This document shows, in pieces, positions 11,360 to 23,695 of a stretch of 64,000 nt of DNA. Position 1 is the first letter of the stretch. Every line of letters begins with the position of its first letter. The notes beneath the pieces were generated by a model. It was not told where the DNA came from. It did not search any database and worked only from the letters and a program-made list of their open reading frames with translations. The stretch comes from Tridacna crocea (taxonomy: Eukaryota > Mollusca > Bivalvia > Cardiida > Cardiidae), in assembly GCA_943736015.1 (NCBI GenBank), contig OX031064.1:35205361-35269360 (forward strand). The letters run 5' to 3'. A program made the translations under genes and the position numbers.

Positions 11360-11588
11360 TTAGCCCTTTACCAGACGACAAAATTTTAGCCTTATCCAAA
11401 TTGAAAGCATTTGCAGACGACAAAGTAAAGGTGATCGAAAAATTGGAATTTGTTCTGGGAAGGGTAGAAATCACTGTGGGAAAAGGAGAAAATGCTGGTT
11501 ACCAGCATTTTCTCCTTTTCCCACAGTGTTTTCGAAAGGCTTCTTTCTCGGGGGCGTCAAAAGTAGGGATTGTGTTGTAATGGGTTAA
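11360..11588 (-). mobile_element. TTAA hairpin MITE, well preserved
   Basis: The hairpin gaaaatgctgg/ccagcattttc with gtgggaaaagga/tccttttcccac arms is perfect. The left terminus reads ttagcccttta (one change from ttaa), the right gtaatgggttaa. Confidence 0.85.
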
Positions 11589-11809
11589 CTCCTTACCAAA
11601 CAACAAAATGCACGTCCAAATTGATAGCATTTGCAGACTATAAAATCAATGCAACTCAAACACTGAAATTTTTCTTGGGAAAGGGTAGAAAACATTGTGA
11701 GAAAAGGAGAAAATGCAGTTTACCGGCATTTTCTCCATTTCCAACAATGTTTTCAAAAGTCTTCTTTCTTGGAGTAGTAAAAACCAGGGATTGTTTGGGA
11801 GTGGGTTAA
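11585..11809 (-). mobile_element. TTAA hairpin MITE
   Basis: Shares the TTAA at 11,585-11,588 with the preceding copy. The tip of the hairpin has diverged (gaaaatgcagtttaccggca). Ends gggagtgggttaa. Confidence 0.8.
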
Positions 11810-11997
11810 TGCATTGTAACAACCATGTTGTCACGTAATTATTGATCCGTAAAATCCATTTTGTCTATCAACCTAAGGAATCATGGTGTAGAATGGTTCT
11901 TTGACATGCAGAAAGTTTACAAATAGCAAAAGTTTCAACCCATGTCAGCCTGTGCAGACTCTAAAGTCTAATATTTTTCATACCTTTTGCAGATGCA

Positions 11998-12228
11998 TTA
12001 ACTCTACACCAAACGACAAACTTTTAGACTGGTCCAAATTCAAAGCATTTGCAGACAACAAAATAAAAGTGACTGAAAATTTTAAATTTGTTTTGGGAAG
12101 GACAGAAAAAATTGAGGGAAAAGGAGAAAATGCTGGAAACCAGCATTTTCTCCTTTTCCCTCAATGTTTTCAGAAGGTTTTTTTTTCTCAGGGTCGTTAA
12201 AAGTCGGGATAGAGTGGTAAAGAGTTAA
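11998..12228 (-). mobile_element. TTAA hairpin MITE
   Basis: Runs from ttaactctacaccaaacgac to gtggtaaagagttaa. The hairpin is intact with a gagggaaaagga/tccttttccctc variant in which both arms carry the same change. Confidence 0.85.
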
Positions 12229-13527
12229 ACCCCCTTATCACAAAGTGCGACTCATTTATTTTTTAGTGAAAAATGTTCTCCTTGCTGAAGATTTCTGTAA
12301 TGTTTTATGTGATTGTTCAAATTTGTGTGTGTGTGTGTGTGTGTGTAGGTGTGTGTTTGTATGTTTACTGTGATTTTTTGTTTGGCTGTTAGTTACATTT
12401 TGTATTTAAAAGTGTATTCAATACTCCAAGGGGACCTAAGTGCACATATTCTCGGAAATATTCTCTGTCTCAAAACAGTTAAAAATCTGTTCAAATACAC
12501 AGAAATATACATACTTAATTATGTATGTATTATTCAGTGACTCATTTTGTAATCTTTGACATTTCTTACTTGCCCTCATCATGATTTTGGAAGGACAAAA
12601 GACAAGGTCAACAACAAAGTAATAGCTTTATAACAATATCAGCATTTTTTACTTGCTCTCATAATGGTTTTGCAAAGTCAAACTTTAGGGTCAACCTAAA
12701 AACTGTATCATGCCTCATCTATAGAAAACCGGATATTTGCAGATGTAAAGTATTTGAAAGGTTGTCTTTTTTATCTCCATTAAGACACTAAATCTGTGGT
12801 GACCTTCCTTCTTAAAACTGTAGACAGCTTACACACTGTAATAGTTCATTTTAAAAACTTTTAGTACAGAGTGAGGTGTTTTTGACAGAGGTTGTAGAAA
12901 ATTTCTCTGTAAAAGTTGAAATCATGTCAAATAATAATGTTTGAAATGAATAGAGAAAGACTGAGTTTGTTGACCATACCATCTTACAGTCATGGTAAAC
13001 ATTTGAAATAATGCTTCATTTAAGAATCTCTATTCAGATAACAACTAAATATTTGAAAAGAGTTGTTGGACTGACCTGCAAAAAAGTGTCTTTAAATTAT
13101 AGAATGGTTTGATTGATTTACATGTAATTGCATTTTATTCAGACTAAGATGTCAAAGATATTTGGCCTTGGCTTCATAAAGCTAAATCTACATGTACATT
13201 GTTCTACATTGTTTATATAATCGAGGAAGGCAGACAGACTGATATTGTTGATTTCACCTTCAGAAAGGTGTGTTTTACTTGTCTAAATGGTGTCTGGTAC
13301 ATATAGTACCAAATTGCCTCTGTGGGGAATAAAGATCTTAGATGCATCACCTTTTTTTTTCTGTTTGTACAGTAATTTTATTTATTTTAAATTATTTATC
13401 ATTTTTGTTTTCAACTTGTTGTTATTGCTGTTTACACATCTCTTTTTCTTTGTTGAATGAATTACGTAAGCAGGAACAGCTGATGTTGCTGTTGAGCAAG
13501 GAATCGAATTCTGGTGAGCCTGGACTG
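12229..13527. other. No gene seen
   Basis: Contains the (GT)n microsatellite at 12,323-12,358 and otherwise unremarkable AT-rich DNA. A 40-base exon-like patch at 13,474-13,513 was considered and rejected. Confidence 0.5.
12323..12358 (+). repeat. (GT)n microsatellite
   Basis: About 11 uninterrupted GT units, an ag interruption and a further short GT run. Confidence 0.9.
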
Positions 13528-13970
13528 GGTTACCCTTTACCTTTTAAAAGATTGCAGACTTGCCCATGTTGAAAGCATTTGCCAGTGAAAATTGACATTC
13601 TGTAGAAATTGTGTTATTTGTGTTTCACACTCTACAATAATAGTTTTTGGCAACCCTGAAGAAATGACATTTGAAAACACTGGGACAAGAAGGGGATACA
13701 TGTAACCAGTATTTTTTCCTTTTCCAACAATAATTTTTTTACATTGAAAGACAAAAGTCATGCTTTGAGTAACATTCAGTTTGTAGTGTGCAAATGCTCT
13801 CAGTATGATAAGTATTAATTTTTTCATACACTAAAGAGATTAACATATACCCAAGAAAAAAATAGGGAAAAGGCATAAATGCTGGTTGCTAGCATTTTCT
13901 CCTTTACAACAACATTTGAAAGGCATTCTCTGTCACAGTTGATTGTGTTGTAAAATTTTCATTTGATGCC
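13528..13970. mobile_element. Two decayed TTAA hairpin MITEs
   Basis: The first (to about 13,845) keeps ttgaaagcatttgccagtg and a degraded hairpin. The second keeps only the hairpin half aaatgctggttgctagcatttt. Confidence 0.5.
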
Positions 13971-16900
13971 AAAGGGATTTTTCATTGATATTGCAGACGA
14001 TATGGGTCGAAATATCAGACTATATGAGACATGCAGTTCTGGACCCCACATTATTGCATGTAAGGGGCTTACAAGTCACAGGAACTTAAGCATTCCTAAT
14101 TCTTATTAACCCTGCTTACTTTGTCTGAATTGTTAATTCTGTGTCTATTTATATGATTTTATTCCAAACAGTTGAATCATACAAGAACCTTTAGACTCAA
14201 AGAAAACAAGCAGTCACGAGAACGATATCTGTATAGAAGTATTGTTTTTTTTTTTTTAAGTATGGACATTTTTCTTAAGGAAGATGAGCAAAATCAGAAC
14301 TCGTAGGGAGATAAATGTTTGGTTCCTTTAAAAAAATGTACGCGTCAGAATACCTAGATTAGTTTATGCTTTTTTTATTTGATTGAATACGTTTTCCTGT
14401 TAATGTGCAATCCTAAATGTGAATATCTGAAGTCAATAAGCATTAAAAAGGAATAATTTGTTTAAAAAAGTACCTATAACTTGAAAGATTGGATTGTTTG
14501 ATTTTGTAACTGAAAGATTGGATTGTTTGATTTTGTAACTGATATACATGTATGGTAATGGGGTTGTAATTTACAGGTTGGAATAACTTTTTTTCAAACT
14601 TTGATAAAAAAAATAACTTTAACTTCATTGATATCTTTTCATTTTTATATTTTCTGTGCGTAATCCAAACACAGCATCAATTTGTTTCTCAGTGTACTAA
14701 CCGATTGAAATCTGAATCATTCTACGATTTATTTGTAAACCTGTAATTTTCCCGGATGGGCTAGTTAATAAATAGAAAATAGATTTGATTCAATATATTT
14801 TTGTCATACTATATTTATGCATAATTCAGCTTTAATATGCCCTTACAAATTGCATGCATTCTGAGAAGTCAAATGTTTACAAAAAAATGGTAATAAAAGT
14901 TCAGGTAGTGATTTTTATGTAACAAACTCCAGAGGATTTGCTTTGTTTTTTTTTTTATGATGAAGATTATGTGATTAAAATCTATCTTCTCTCTTTTTAC
15001 AGGCTAAAAATCAAAAGGAGGCAAGTTACTGGGTGTTTGATTCTAGCTATTTCTCAGGATTAAATGTATTGATAAATACATTGTCCGCTCTATATGCAAC
15101 CTTTCTAAACTAGTTTTGAGGAAAATTTGTCGTTCAATTAGCTTTTCAAATAAAAAACTTGTACATTGTGTTGCTATTGTGTTTAACTCGTAAAGTTCTT
15201 GTGTTATATAAATTGTTGACCATGATTCTGTTCCTATGTGGAATTACTTTCAATGTTACAAAACACATCAGAGTGTATCCATAGAATTAGGGCAATCATA
15301 TCATTAGAATGCTTTACTTGTTATCAACTAGTACTCTTTGTTAATTTCTATATGATAGGATTTGTCTTTGGAAGAGCAGAAAAAATGTAGTAGAAACTGC
15401 TGGTGGCCAGAATGCACTGGAAAGCCCCCTACCTTAAGGTCATTTAAAATATTCAGGATTGTTTGGGAAAGATTGTTTGGGAAAGAACAGAACTATCTCA
15501 GCAAAAAATGTGAGAGTGATCCTTTTTAGTTAATAAGGGATATAGATGTTGAAGATCATAATTTTCGGGGTCAAAATTTTTCACAAATAAAATCAGACAG
15601 TGTGGATCCAAAATGACACATGTTAAACTGTGCAACTTAGAAAAAAAGGGGCTTATAAACAAACCAGACAACTGTTACAAAAGCATTCAGCTGGATTAGT
15701 CAAAACGGATGAGAACAATATCTTTGCAAAAGATATGCCTTCTAAGCATGTTACTATATTTCATAACTAATAAATGACTTGCAAGAAATTGTACAAAAAA
15801 ATATTTATGAGCAGCTTTCTACAAAATGAAGTAAGGACTTAGACTCGTACAAAAATTAAGGACAAACTTTAAAAAGGGTAAGGACAAATAATACAAAAAT
15901 GTAAGACCTTTTTTTATAAAAGAAGAAATAAAGGGCTCTCTCTTTTAAGAAGGAAGAACAAAAAAACTTTTTTGGGTCAAAATTGTTAAAAAACTGGCGG
16001 TAAAAAACATCCTGTTTCAAAAGACAAAAAAAGGAAAATAAAGAAAGCGAAAGAGGAACTCTTAAGAAAAATAGTACAATGTTTTACTAAATAAGGTACA
16101 CCTTTTCAGAAATTAGGCACAGTTTTAACGGAGAATAAAGGAAAAACTCCTGTAAAAATGAACAACAATCTCATACAAAATTGAAGGACAAACTTCACTT
16201 AAAGTATGGATTAAATCCTTTGATAATTAAGGACAAACCAAAAACAAAGTATTTGGTACTTAAAATATTGTATGAAGGACATTCTAAAACATTAGAAGGT
16301 TTACTAGTAGACTAAAAGGGTGAACAGTTCTGAATTTTGACACTGTCCTAGTATTTTTTTCATTTTGATTATTTCAGTGCCATTATTTGACTGCATGACT
16401 ACAAGTAACAGATTTCTATAGTAGTAATGAAAAATTCTATTAACAGCCAACTGTAAAAGTTTCTGTCAAGAAAATGTAGGTAAATTTCATTCATACCATT
16501 TAAAAGTATGGCAATAATTGATTGATAATCAAATTAAATGTTTAAGTGTTGTTGGCTAAGGTCCCTAGCAATAAATTTTAAAGTTATAATTAGCCAGTCA
16601 AGGTGTAAAGATTAATTTTAACTTAAATATTTGTTGTTAAAATTATTATCATGTTTAAGTATTTATTGTTCTGCCAATGATAGGAACTAGAGACAACATA
16701 CATGAAATTACCTGTATTTTATGCATAGAATTGTGCACCTGTGGTTGCTATCGGACCTTTAAGTTTTGGAGGTTTGTGATTGCATTCTAATTTCTTTTTT
16801 TTTTCTTACCTCTTGAAACAAAGGAGACAGTTTTGGGAACATCCATTTAAAAATTGTATAGTAATTCTGAATAAAGATTGAATACATAAATTCTGTTTTA

Positions 16901-17015
16901 GAATTAATGGTACTAAATTAATTAAAATAATTTTGATCACATGAAATTTCACAATTCAAAAGTTATGTGAAAGAGGTAATACTTGTATTATCACTGAATG
17001 TTTGATGGAGAGTAT
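13971..17015. other. No gene seen
   Basis: Three kilobases of AT-rich DNA. A run at about 15,780-16,310 is full of diverged words such as aaggacaaac and could be a degenerate simple array. A direct duplication of 42 bp (units starting at 14,480 and 14,509, sharing ttggattgtttgattttgta) lies at about 14,478-14,540. Confidence 0.45.
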
Positions 17016-17234
17016 ATAACCCTTTACCTGACAACCAATGTATGCATCAAAAATACTTGCAGAAAACAAAGTAAATGTAGCTCAAATAATGGGATTTTTC
17101 GCGCAAAGGGAAGAAAACATTTTCAGAAAAGAAAGAAATGCTAGATAGCAGCATTTTCTTCTCTTCTGTCAATGTTTTCTTAACACTTCCTTATCAAGGT
17201 CATGAAAACTTAAGAATGTTTGGTAATGGATTAA
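17016..17234 (-). mobile_element. Decayed TTAA hairpin MITE
   Basis: Left end ataaccctttacctgacaac, right end ggtaatggattaa. The hairpin reads gaaatgctagatagcagcat, with paired tips mostly retained. Confidence 0.65.
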
Positions 17235-17559
17235 TTATTTGATTATGAGCAATAAAAATGCATTTTATTTACAGTGCAATTTTCTGTATACTTTATTTTT
17301 AGTTTGAGAGATTGGACTTGATGGAATTAATTGAGTTACTTGTGAATTATTTGTGTGTATATACACATTGTATAGTTTGCAGATTTGTTGTATTTGTTTT
17401 AAAAGAAATCGCCGTTTTCAAGCTACTGTTTTCATATTGATCTCATGTGATGGTTTGTTCAAGAATTCTAGTTCAGTTTAACAAGAAAACAACTACTGGT
17501 AATTTAGTTTTATCCGATTCACCACCAGAAGTACATGTATAACTGCATGTCTATAAAGA

Positions 17560-18170
17560 AGTTTTCACCATAAGTCCAGACTGGTCCTTATTGAAAGCGT
17601 TTGCAGAAGACAATTAAAGGTGGCCAAATTGACATAATTTAGCCATGATAGGATCGAAAATATTGTGGGAAAGGGGGAATTGCAGGTTTCAAAAAGCCTT
17701 CTTCCCACGAGTGATTAAAAGTCAGGACTGTGTTGTGAAGGTTAAAGCAGAGGATTAGTTGGTGAAGGATGAATTTATGATTACTACCTGTGGTTTGGCA
17801 TTCTTCTTTAAATTTCTCTCTTGAGGTTTTTAGTGTACCTGAAAAACATACAAAAAATTCCATGGACATACAACTGACTTAATGGGCACAATGAATAGAT
17901 GCTTGTAACTGAAAGAAAGAAAATTTGTCTTTATATAAATGATAAGGAGACATTTTCGGAATAACAATGTTTTCGCCAGCTGTCAAATGTAATATAGGGA
18001 AGTAACTAGTCTGACTTAAACAATTTACAGGTTATTATACATACAAAATGTGACTCGAATGAGCAATGAAAACAAAAAGGGAGAAAGGAGAATGCTGGCA
18101 TGGAACACCTTCTTTTTGCCTACAATGTTTTCATTTCACCTTACTCAGGATCATGGATACACAGAATTGT
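17560..18170. mobile_element. Remnants of TTAA hairpin MITEs
   Basis: At about 17,570-17,750 the words ttgaaagcgtttgcagaagac and gggaaagggggaattgcagg survive. At 18,062-18,165 a second remnant keeps gaaaggagaatgctggcatg. Confidence 0.45.
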
Positions 18171-18271
18171 TTGTTAACTAGTAAAGATTTAAATGAAGTC
18201 ATTTATATATATATCAAATGTTCTGCTTTCTTTCCAACACTGACATCAGGAGTGTACTAAGACTGGATAAT

Positions 18272-18453
18272 TACAGTTAAACCTGTGTAAGAGACCACCT
18301 GTATTAAGAGACCACTTGCTTTAAGAGACCACTGTTCTGATACAACAACCCTTCTTACATTAACCTAATTAACCTGTATTTAAAGACCACCTGCTGTAAG
18401 AGTCCAATTTCAGAACTTCCCTTGAGTGGTCTCTGAATACAGGTTGTACTGTA
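18272..18453. mobile_element. TIR element with TA flanks (ACCTGT..GAGACCAC ends)
   Basis: Terminal inverted repeats: tacagttaaacctgtgtaag at the left and ggttgtactgta at the right, with the internal word agagaccacctg repeated several times. A TA borders each end, as for Tc1/mariner-type non-autonomous elements. Confidence 0.6.
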
Positions 18454-20117
18454 GTTTTAGTTGCATATATACATATATACTACTTGTGTTTCATACATAT
18501 TTGTCCGTTTTCTATTCATTATGGTATTGATAATATTCTGTTTAGATTTGATGTTAGTAAATGTCATCCCACTATGATGAAAATATTGGATGAGTATTTG
18601 TCATCACAAGTACGCCACCTCTCAAACATCATCCTCTGACCCTACACAATCAAGATTTATCTTCTTGTAGAACATCTCTTTGTCATTGTAACTTTATTTA
18701 TCAACATGAAAAGTCTTGATGGTGGTATTGGTCCCTTTTTTTTAAGCCATCAGCATATTCGTATCATCTTTAGCTCAGATGAAAATATCATAGCATTGTC
18801 AAGCCCTTTAGGTGATTGTCATCTCTTACCTCTGAGCATATTTCTTACCCCTCTGTCCATCATATATGCATGAGTCTTTGATTGCCTTGACTTTTATTTC
18901 AAACATCTCTAAAATTACTTGTACCAATCCCATTTCGAGCAAACCTCACAGAAATGACCCTCACTACAGTTCTGTACAAAATTCCTTTGGAAAATTTGAT
19001 GCCATCAAAAACTCAGGTTGCTATGGCAACTAGAGAGAAAATAATATTCAAATCTTTTTAAGTCATCTTCTTCAACAAACACTGGGGGTTGTAATTATCT
19101 GAAAATTCGTACAAACATCCTTTTGATAGACCTCTTCCAGATCTTCTGATGTCATTGGGATTTGCTAAAGAACATGGCTACTGTTGGCTTGCCTGTGTAT
19201 TAGTTCATACCAACATATAGTTAACCATATACTGGTCAACATTGATCAGTCCTATGATACACAGAAAATGACAGATACCAAGCTATAGTTAACTATATAC
19301 TGATCAACGGAAGATAAGTCCTATGACAGACTGAAAATGACAGACCCATGACAGACAATGTAACTATTGTGCTCTGATTATCAAACTGTTCTGACATGAC
19401 TGGAATACTGTATTAATTTTTTTTTTGTGGAAAATGTTCAATTTCAGGTAAAAAGTGACTTTGATGTTAATGGTTATGCTCAGATAAATTGAATATTTAA
19501 CATGAAAAGAGATTGGTGTAAATTTTTATTTTATCACATAATTATTAAATTTTAGTAATAGAAATATGTATTTCTGTTGCTAAAGTTTTGGAAATCTTTC
19601 TGTCAAATTACTGAGAGTTTGTTTATGTTTGGTAAATACGAAACTTCATTTTTTAAAATTCTATTTCCATACCTCTTGTGGTTAGATATTCTGTCAATGC
19701 CAATTTAGCTAAGACGACGATTATGTAAAGCAATGTGGAGAGATGTGTAAGGCCATTGCTGTTATGGCCCGCTTCTCAGTATTATTGCATGACTACAAAG
19801 ATTTACATGTATATTGTTCCATATTTTCTTAAATGTATTTATATCTTGACTCGCACATTATACGCAACTGACTGAATCTTTACTTTCATTTATTTTAGAT
19901 ATTTTTTCTAGATTTACTTGAAATGATGCCCAAAATCCTTTTTTAAGGCTGCACTTTGACAAATATAGATGATCAAGCTCAGAGGCAAACTACAAAAAAG
20001 AGTAATAAATTCTCTTTCCCCCCCTTTAAAAAAAGCTTTCTAATTGGTAGAGACATGGTATCAGTCAGAGAGTTAATATCAAAATGAAGAATGTATATGG
20101 TTGAGTAACTGTAATGG
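18454..20117. other. No gene seen; decayed repeat
   Basis: About 18,880-19,180 resembles the 25,720-25,970 repeat (shared wording around aaaactcaggttgc and atggcaac). The rest is unassigned. Confidence 0.45.
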
Positions 20118-20570
20118 ATTCCCTTTACTATACAAACATTAAATAACCTGAGGAAGAAGCACAGTAGAAAAGTAGCATAGTGGAAAACATGGGAAAAGAA
20201 GAATATTCAGGTTACAGCATTTGATCCTTTTCCCATATATTTTCTACCCTCTGAAAGAGAAATTCCATCAGTTAACTCTTTACCAAACAGCAATTTTTTA
20301 GGCTTGTCCACATCGAAAGCATTTGCAGACGACAAAATAAAAGTGACTGAAAATTTGAAATTTGTTTTGTGAAGGGTAGAAAACATTGTGGGAAAAGGAG
20401 AAAATGCTGGTAACCAGCATTTTCTCCTTTTCCCACAATGTTTTCTAAAGGCTTCTTTCTCAGGGGCGTCAAAAGTAGGGATTGTATGGTAATGGGTTAA
20501 GTCTCTTACTAATTGTTGTCTGCAACTGCTTTCCATAAGTCCATGTTTTTGTTGTTTGGTATAGGGTTAA
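20118..20570 (+). mobile_element. Older TTAA hairpin MITE interrupted by a younger one
   Basis: Left part 20,118-20,271 and right part 20,501-20,570 join into one element of normal length when the insert 20,272-20,500 is removed. The break falls at a TTAA. The left part has a decayed hairpin; the right part ends gtttggtatagggttaa. Confidence 0.7.
20272..20500 (-). mobile_element. TTAA hairpin MITE nested in an older copy
   Basis: Near-perfect hairpin (gggaaaaggagaaaatgctg and its complement). Ends ttaactctttaccaaac and gtatggtaatgggttaa. It is much less diverged than the element it sits in. Confidence 0.88.
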
Positions 20571-20790
20571 TCCATTACTAAATTACAAGACTTTGGACCT
20601 GGCTAATTTGAAAGGTGTAATTGAAAAGAAATGAAATGTTTCTTAAAGTATAGGACTTGTCCGCACAAAAAATTGTCAGGAAAAGGAGAAAATTGCTGCT
20701 ACTAGGATTTGCTCCATTTCCCCACAGTATTTCAAAAGACACCTCCGTCCAGGGTCCAAAAATAAAACCTAGGATTGTCAAGGGGGTGGT
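20567..20790. mobile_element. Decayed TTAA hairpin MITE
   Basis: Shares TTAA with the preceding element and begins ttaatccattactaaattac. Hairpin half aggaaaaggagaaaattgctg is readable; the right terminus is lost. Confidence 0.55.
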
Positions 20791-22476
20791 TGCTTTTTTT
20801 TTTTCCAATCAATTACTTCTTTTCTGTAGCTGTTGCTTCTGTAATTGAATTATTTAAATAGAAACTGCACAGGCCACAGACCAAACACGGTTATATGTGT
20901 GAGGTAATTTGGCTATAGAAATACAATTATTTCATATCCTTGGAGTGGATAGCCACTGAAACATTAGAGGAAAAGTTGTCCATGTATTTGCTTATAACAG
21001 GTAACCTGTACCCAAACTGTTTTCTATATTATGAAAATGATTTATTCTCCTTACTACAGACAAATTCACTTTTATATCACCTGTATCAGTTTGTTGACCG
21101 ATGTCTCAGTCTGTTTGGCTGGCCCAGCTAGACGATGTTACTTTATAGATATAGCATGTCTCATCTGCTTTTTGTCATGACTTGTTGGCTGTAATAGTAA
21201 TAGTAGGCTTATATTATTTTGTAGTTTGGAACAATTGACATTTTTAAATTTTGAATCTTAAACATTCCATTTAGATCTGTAGGAAATATTCTTGGAATCA
21301 TTCTCATGTAAACCCTAGTGTGAAACTCAAAGTTTGATGTCATGATTTTCAAAGATATATCAGAATTACAACATTCCAGTCAACTTTTTTAAGGGGTTCT
21401 CTTTGTTTGTTTTCATTTTGATCAGACAATTATGTTTTGCAACTGAGATGTTATTAATTTTTCTCTTTTAATGTTATTGATTTTGCATGTTTTTAAATCA
21501 ATGCAATAAATTATTGACTGAAAAACAATTTTCTATAACCTGTCACCAGAACATGGAGAATATTAAAAATTAAAAGCATTTTTTGTAGACGAAAAACAAA
21601 TTGGCACACCATAGTGGGGAAAAAAGACAAAATGATGATTACAAACATTTTCCTTTTCTCCAACATGTTTCCAAGAAAAATTTTCCTTAATTTAAATCAA
21701 ACAGATTTTTCGTAAACAATAAACTTCTTGAGAACTAAATAATAGGAAATGAAATCAACATTTTGATTTTCAAAAAAAAAATCTGTGTACTGCAATCTCA
21801 GGGCTGTTTAGGACATACAATCTCAAAATACATCTTTGTCTTTTAAGATTCATCAAACGACCGAACATTCTGTATGATTTTTAACAAAATAAGTTTTACA
21901 CATGTATGAATAAATTGTTAAGCTCGCATAATAATTTTTAGCTTTTTATTCCTTTTTTACAAATATTCATTATCAATTTAAGTCCTAATGCCATAAAGAA
22001 AAAAAAAAAAAGAAACTTGTATGTGTAAAATGTGCCAGAAGATGTAAGTTTTTTTTGTTTGTGGAAGAATTCATCCTAAAAGGGTTAAAATGATTGAATT
22101 ATTTCATGTGGAAAAAAAAACTTGCTTAAAGGAAAGAGTTTGATGGCGCTTTTAGTATATTATATAAAAGATAACACTTGTACAGTTTCTGGTTTAATTT
22201 GCTCTGTGCCAAATACGTAAACTGACCTCTTTTGAAGGCTGATTGAAACTTCGAAAGGTTTTTATCATGCAGCTTTCACTAAACAAGTAAAAAGTATAGA
22301 TCAAAATGCAGACTACACATACTTTATAGTCTGATCTTGATCAATACCACTTGCAAAAGCCTGTTTTCTATCATGGTTCTGAAAGGGTTAAAAGAAGGTA
22401 TTGGTGTATGGGTAACAATATAATTCAAAGTGTTCTGAATTGTTTCTGTTCTTTTTAACAAATTCAGGCATTTTTA
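20791..22476. other. No gene seen
   Basis: AT-rich. One decayed MITE hairpin at about 21,545-21,690 and nothing else assignable. Confidence 0.45.
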
Positions 22477-22684
22477 TTAACCCTTATCCTGCCAAATAAA
22501 AGAAAACTTAAAAGGCAATTGTGTAAACATAGATATTCTATTTGAAAGGTATATTTGGAGGAAAGTTATCTCCTTATTGAAGTGTGTAGATCCAAGAGCA
22601 GACTGCACATGTTGTTCAGTTTAGTCTTGATCTACATTGTCCCCAAAAGGTCAGTGAGTTGTGCTTAGCAGCCTAAGGGTTTCA
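22477..22684 (+). mobile_element. GATCAGACTGCAC hairpin MITE (family B), diverged
   Basis: Begins ttaacccttatcctgcc and ends cttagcagcctaagggttt. The central hairpin region is eroded (agagcagactgcacatgt). Confidence 0.7.
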
Positions 22685-23266
22685 GTAAGCCTAAGATTCA
22701 GTACTTTCATCAGCACTATATGCTCCTAGATGATTCCCTATTTAAAAGACATTCATTCTGATACAGTTTTTTATGTTGATGGGGAAAAAAGGTTGATTTT
22801 GTTGTTAAAATTGATTTCACTTTACTTGATCTATATATGTAACTTCAAAATGATGAGGATTTACACTGGACATGCTGTGACGTAAATATGTTTTATTCTA
22901 GTTTTTTTTTTTGTTATAAATCAGAGATCTGCACATGTATGATACCTAAACTAGTGCTTTCATAATGGCCTTTATGATTTTCTTCAGCATTCTAGATTAA
23001 TTAAAACTTACAGTAACAAGCAGTAATGTTTCTTTTTCAAAATTGATTTTTAGGAAGAAATAGAACTGCAAAAATAAGATATTTTCTATCCTTTCAAAGA
23101 CAAATTCCATCCTGAGATATACAGATTTTATTTTGTGTACTGCAAATGATTACAATTAGGACAAGTCTACACTTTTGTCATTTAGTTAGGAGTTAAGCGA
23201 TTCATCCCTTGTGTCATTTTTCTTTGATTTTTGTTCCTTTGAAATTTTGAGATTTGTGGTAAGTTT
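22685..23266. other. No gene seen
   Basis: AT-rich sequence without recognisable features. Confidence 0.4.
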
Positions 23267-23695
23267 TAACCATGCCCCAAACATTTAAGTATGAAGATCT
23301 CTGAAGAAAAGGATTTTGAAAACATTGAAGAAAATGCTGTTAACTCTTTACCACACAGCAAAATTTTAGACTGGTTCAAATTGAAAGCATTTGCAGATGA
23401 CAAAAAAAAGCTTACTGAAAAATTGAAATTTGTTCTGGGAAGGGTAGAAAACACTGTGGGAAAAGGAGAAAATGCTGGTTACCAGCATTTTCTCCTTTTC
23501 CCACAGTGTTTTCAAAAGGCTTCTTTCTCAGGGGCGTCAAAAGTAGGGATTGTGTGGTAATGGGTTAACCATTATTTTCTACCTTTCCAACAACGTTTTC
23601 TACCCTTACATGGGCAAATTCCATCATTTGAGCCACATTTAACTCCTTATCAGCAAATGCTGTGATTTTGGACAAGTCTGAATCTTTTTAAGCTC
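23267..23695 (+). mobile_element. Older TTAA hairpin MITE split by a younger copy
   Basis: Flanking parts 23,267-23,339 (ttttaaccatgccccaaaca onward) and 23,569-23,695 (ttttctacccttacatgg onward) are halves of one element separated at a TTAA by the insert at 23,340-23,568. Confidence 0.65.
23340..23568 (-). mobile_element. TTAA hairpin MITE, well preserved and nested
   Basis: Ends ttaactctttaccacacagc and gtgtggtaatgggttaa. The hairpin is perfect over about 30 bp per arm, with cactgtggg and cccacagtg flanks. Confidence 0.9.

Noticed and set aside
13474-13513. Possible alternative complexin exon (acceptor gtaagcag, donor ctg|gtgagc) encoding TADVAVEQGIEF in the right entry phase
   Set aside because: Only 40 bases, the acceptor is preceded by a purine-rich stretch, it would end in phase 2 with no partner exon found, and the match to complexin is nil.
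15003-15030. Acceptor-like tttttacag as an alternative complexin terminal exon
   Set aside because: In the required phase it reaches a stop after one residue; no support.
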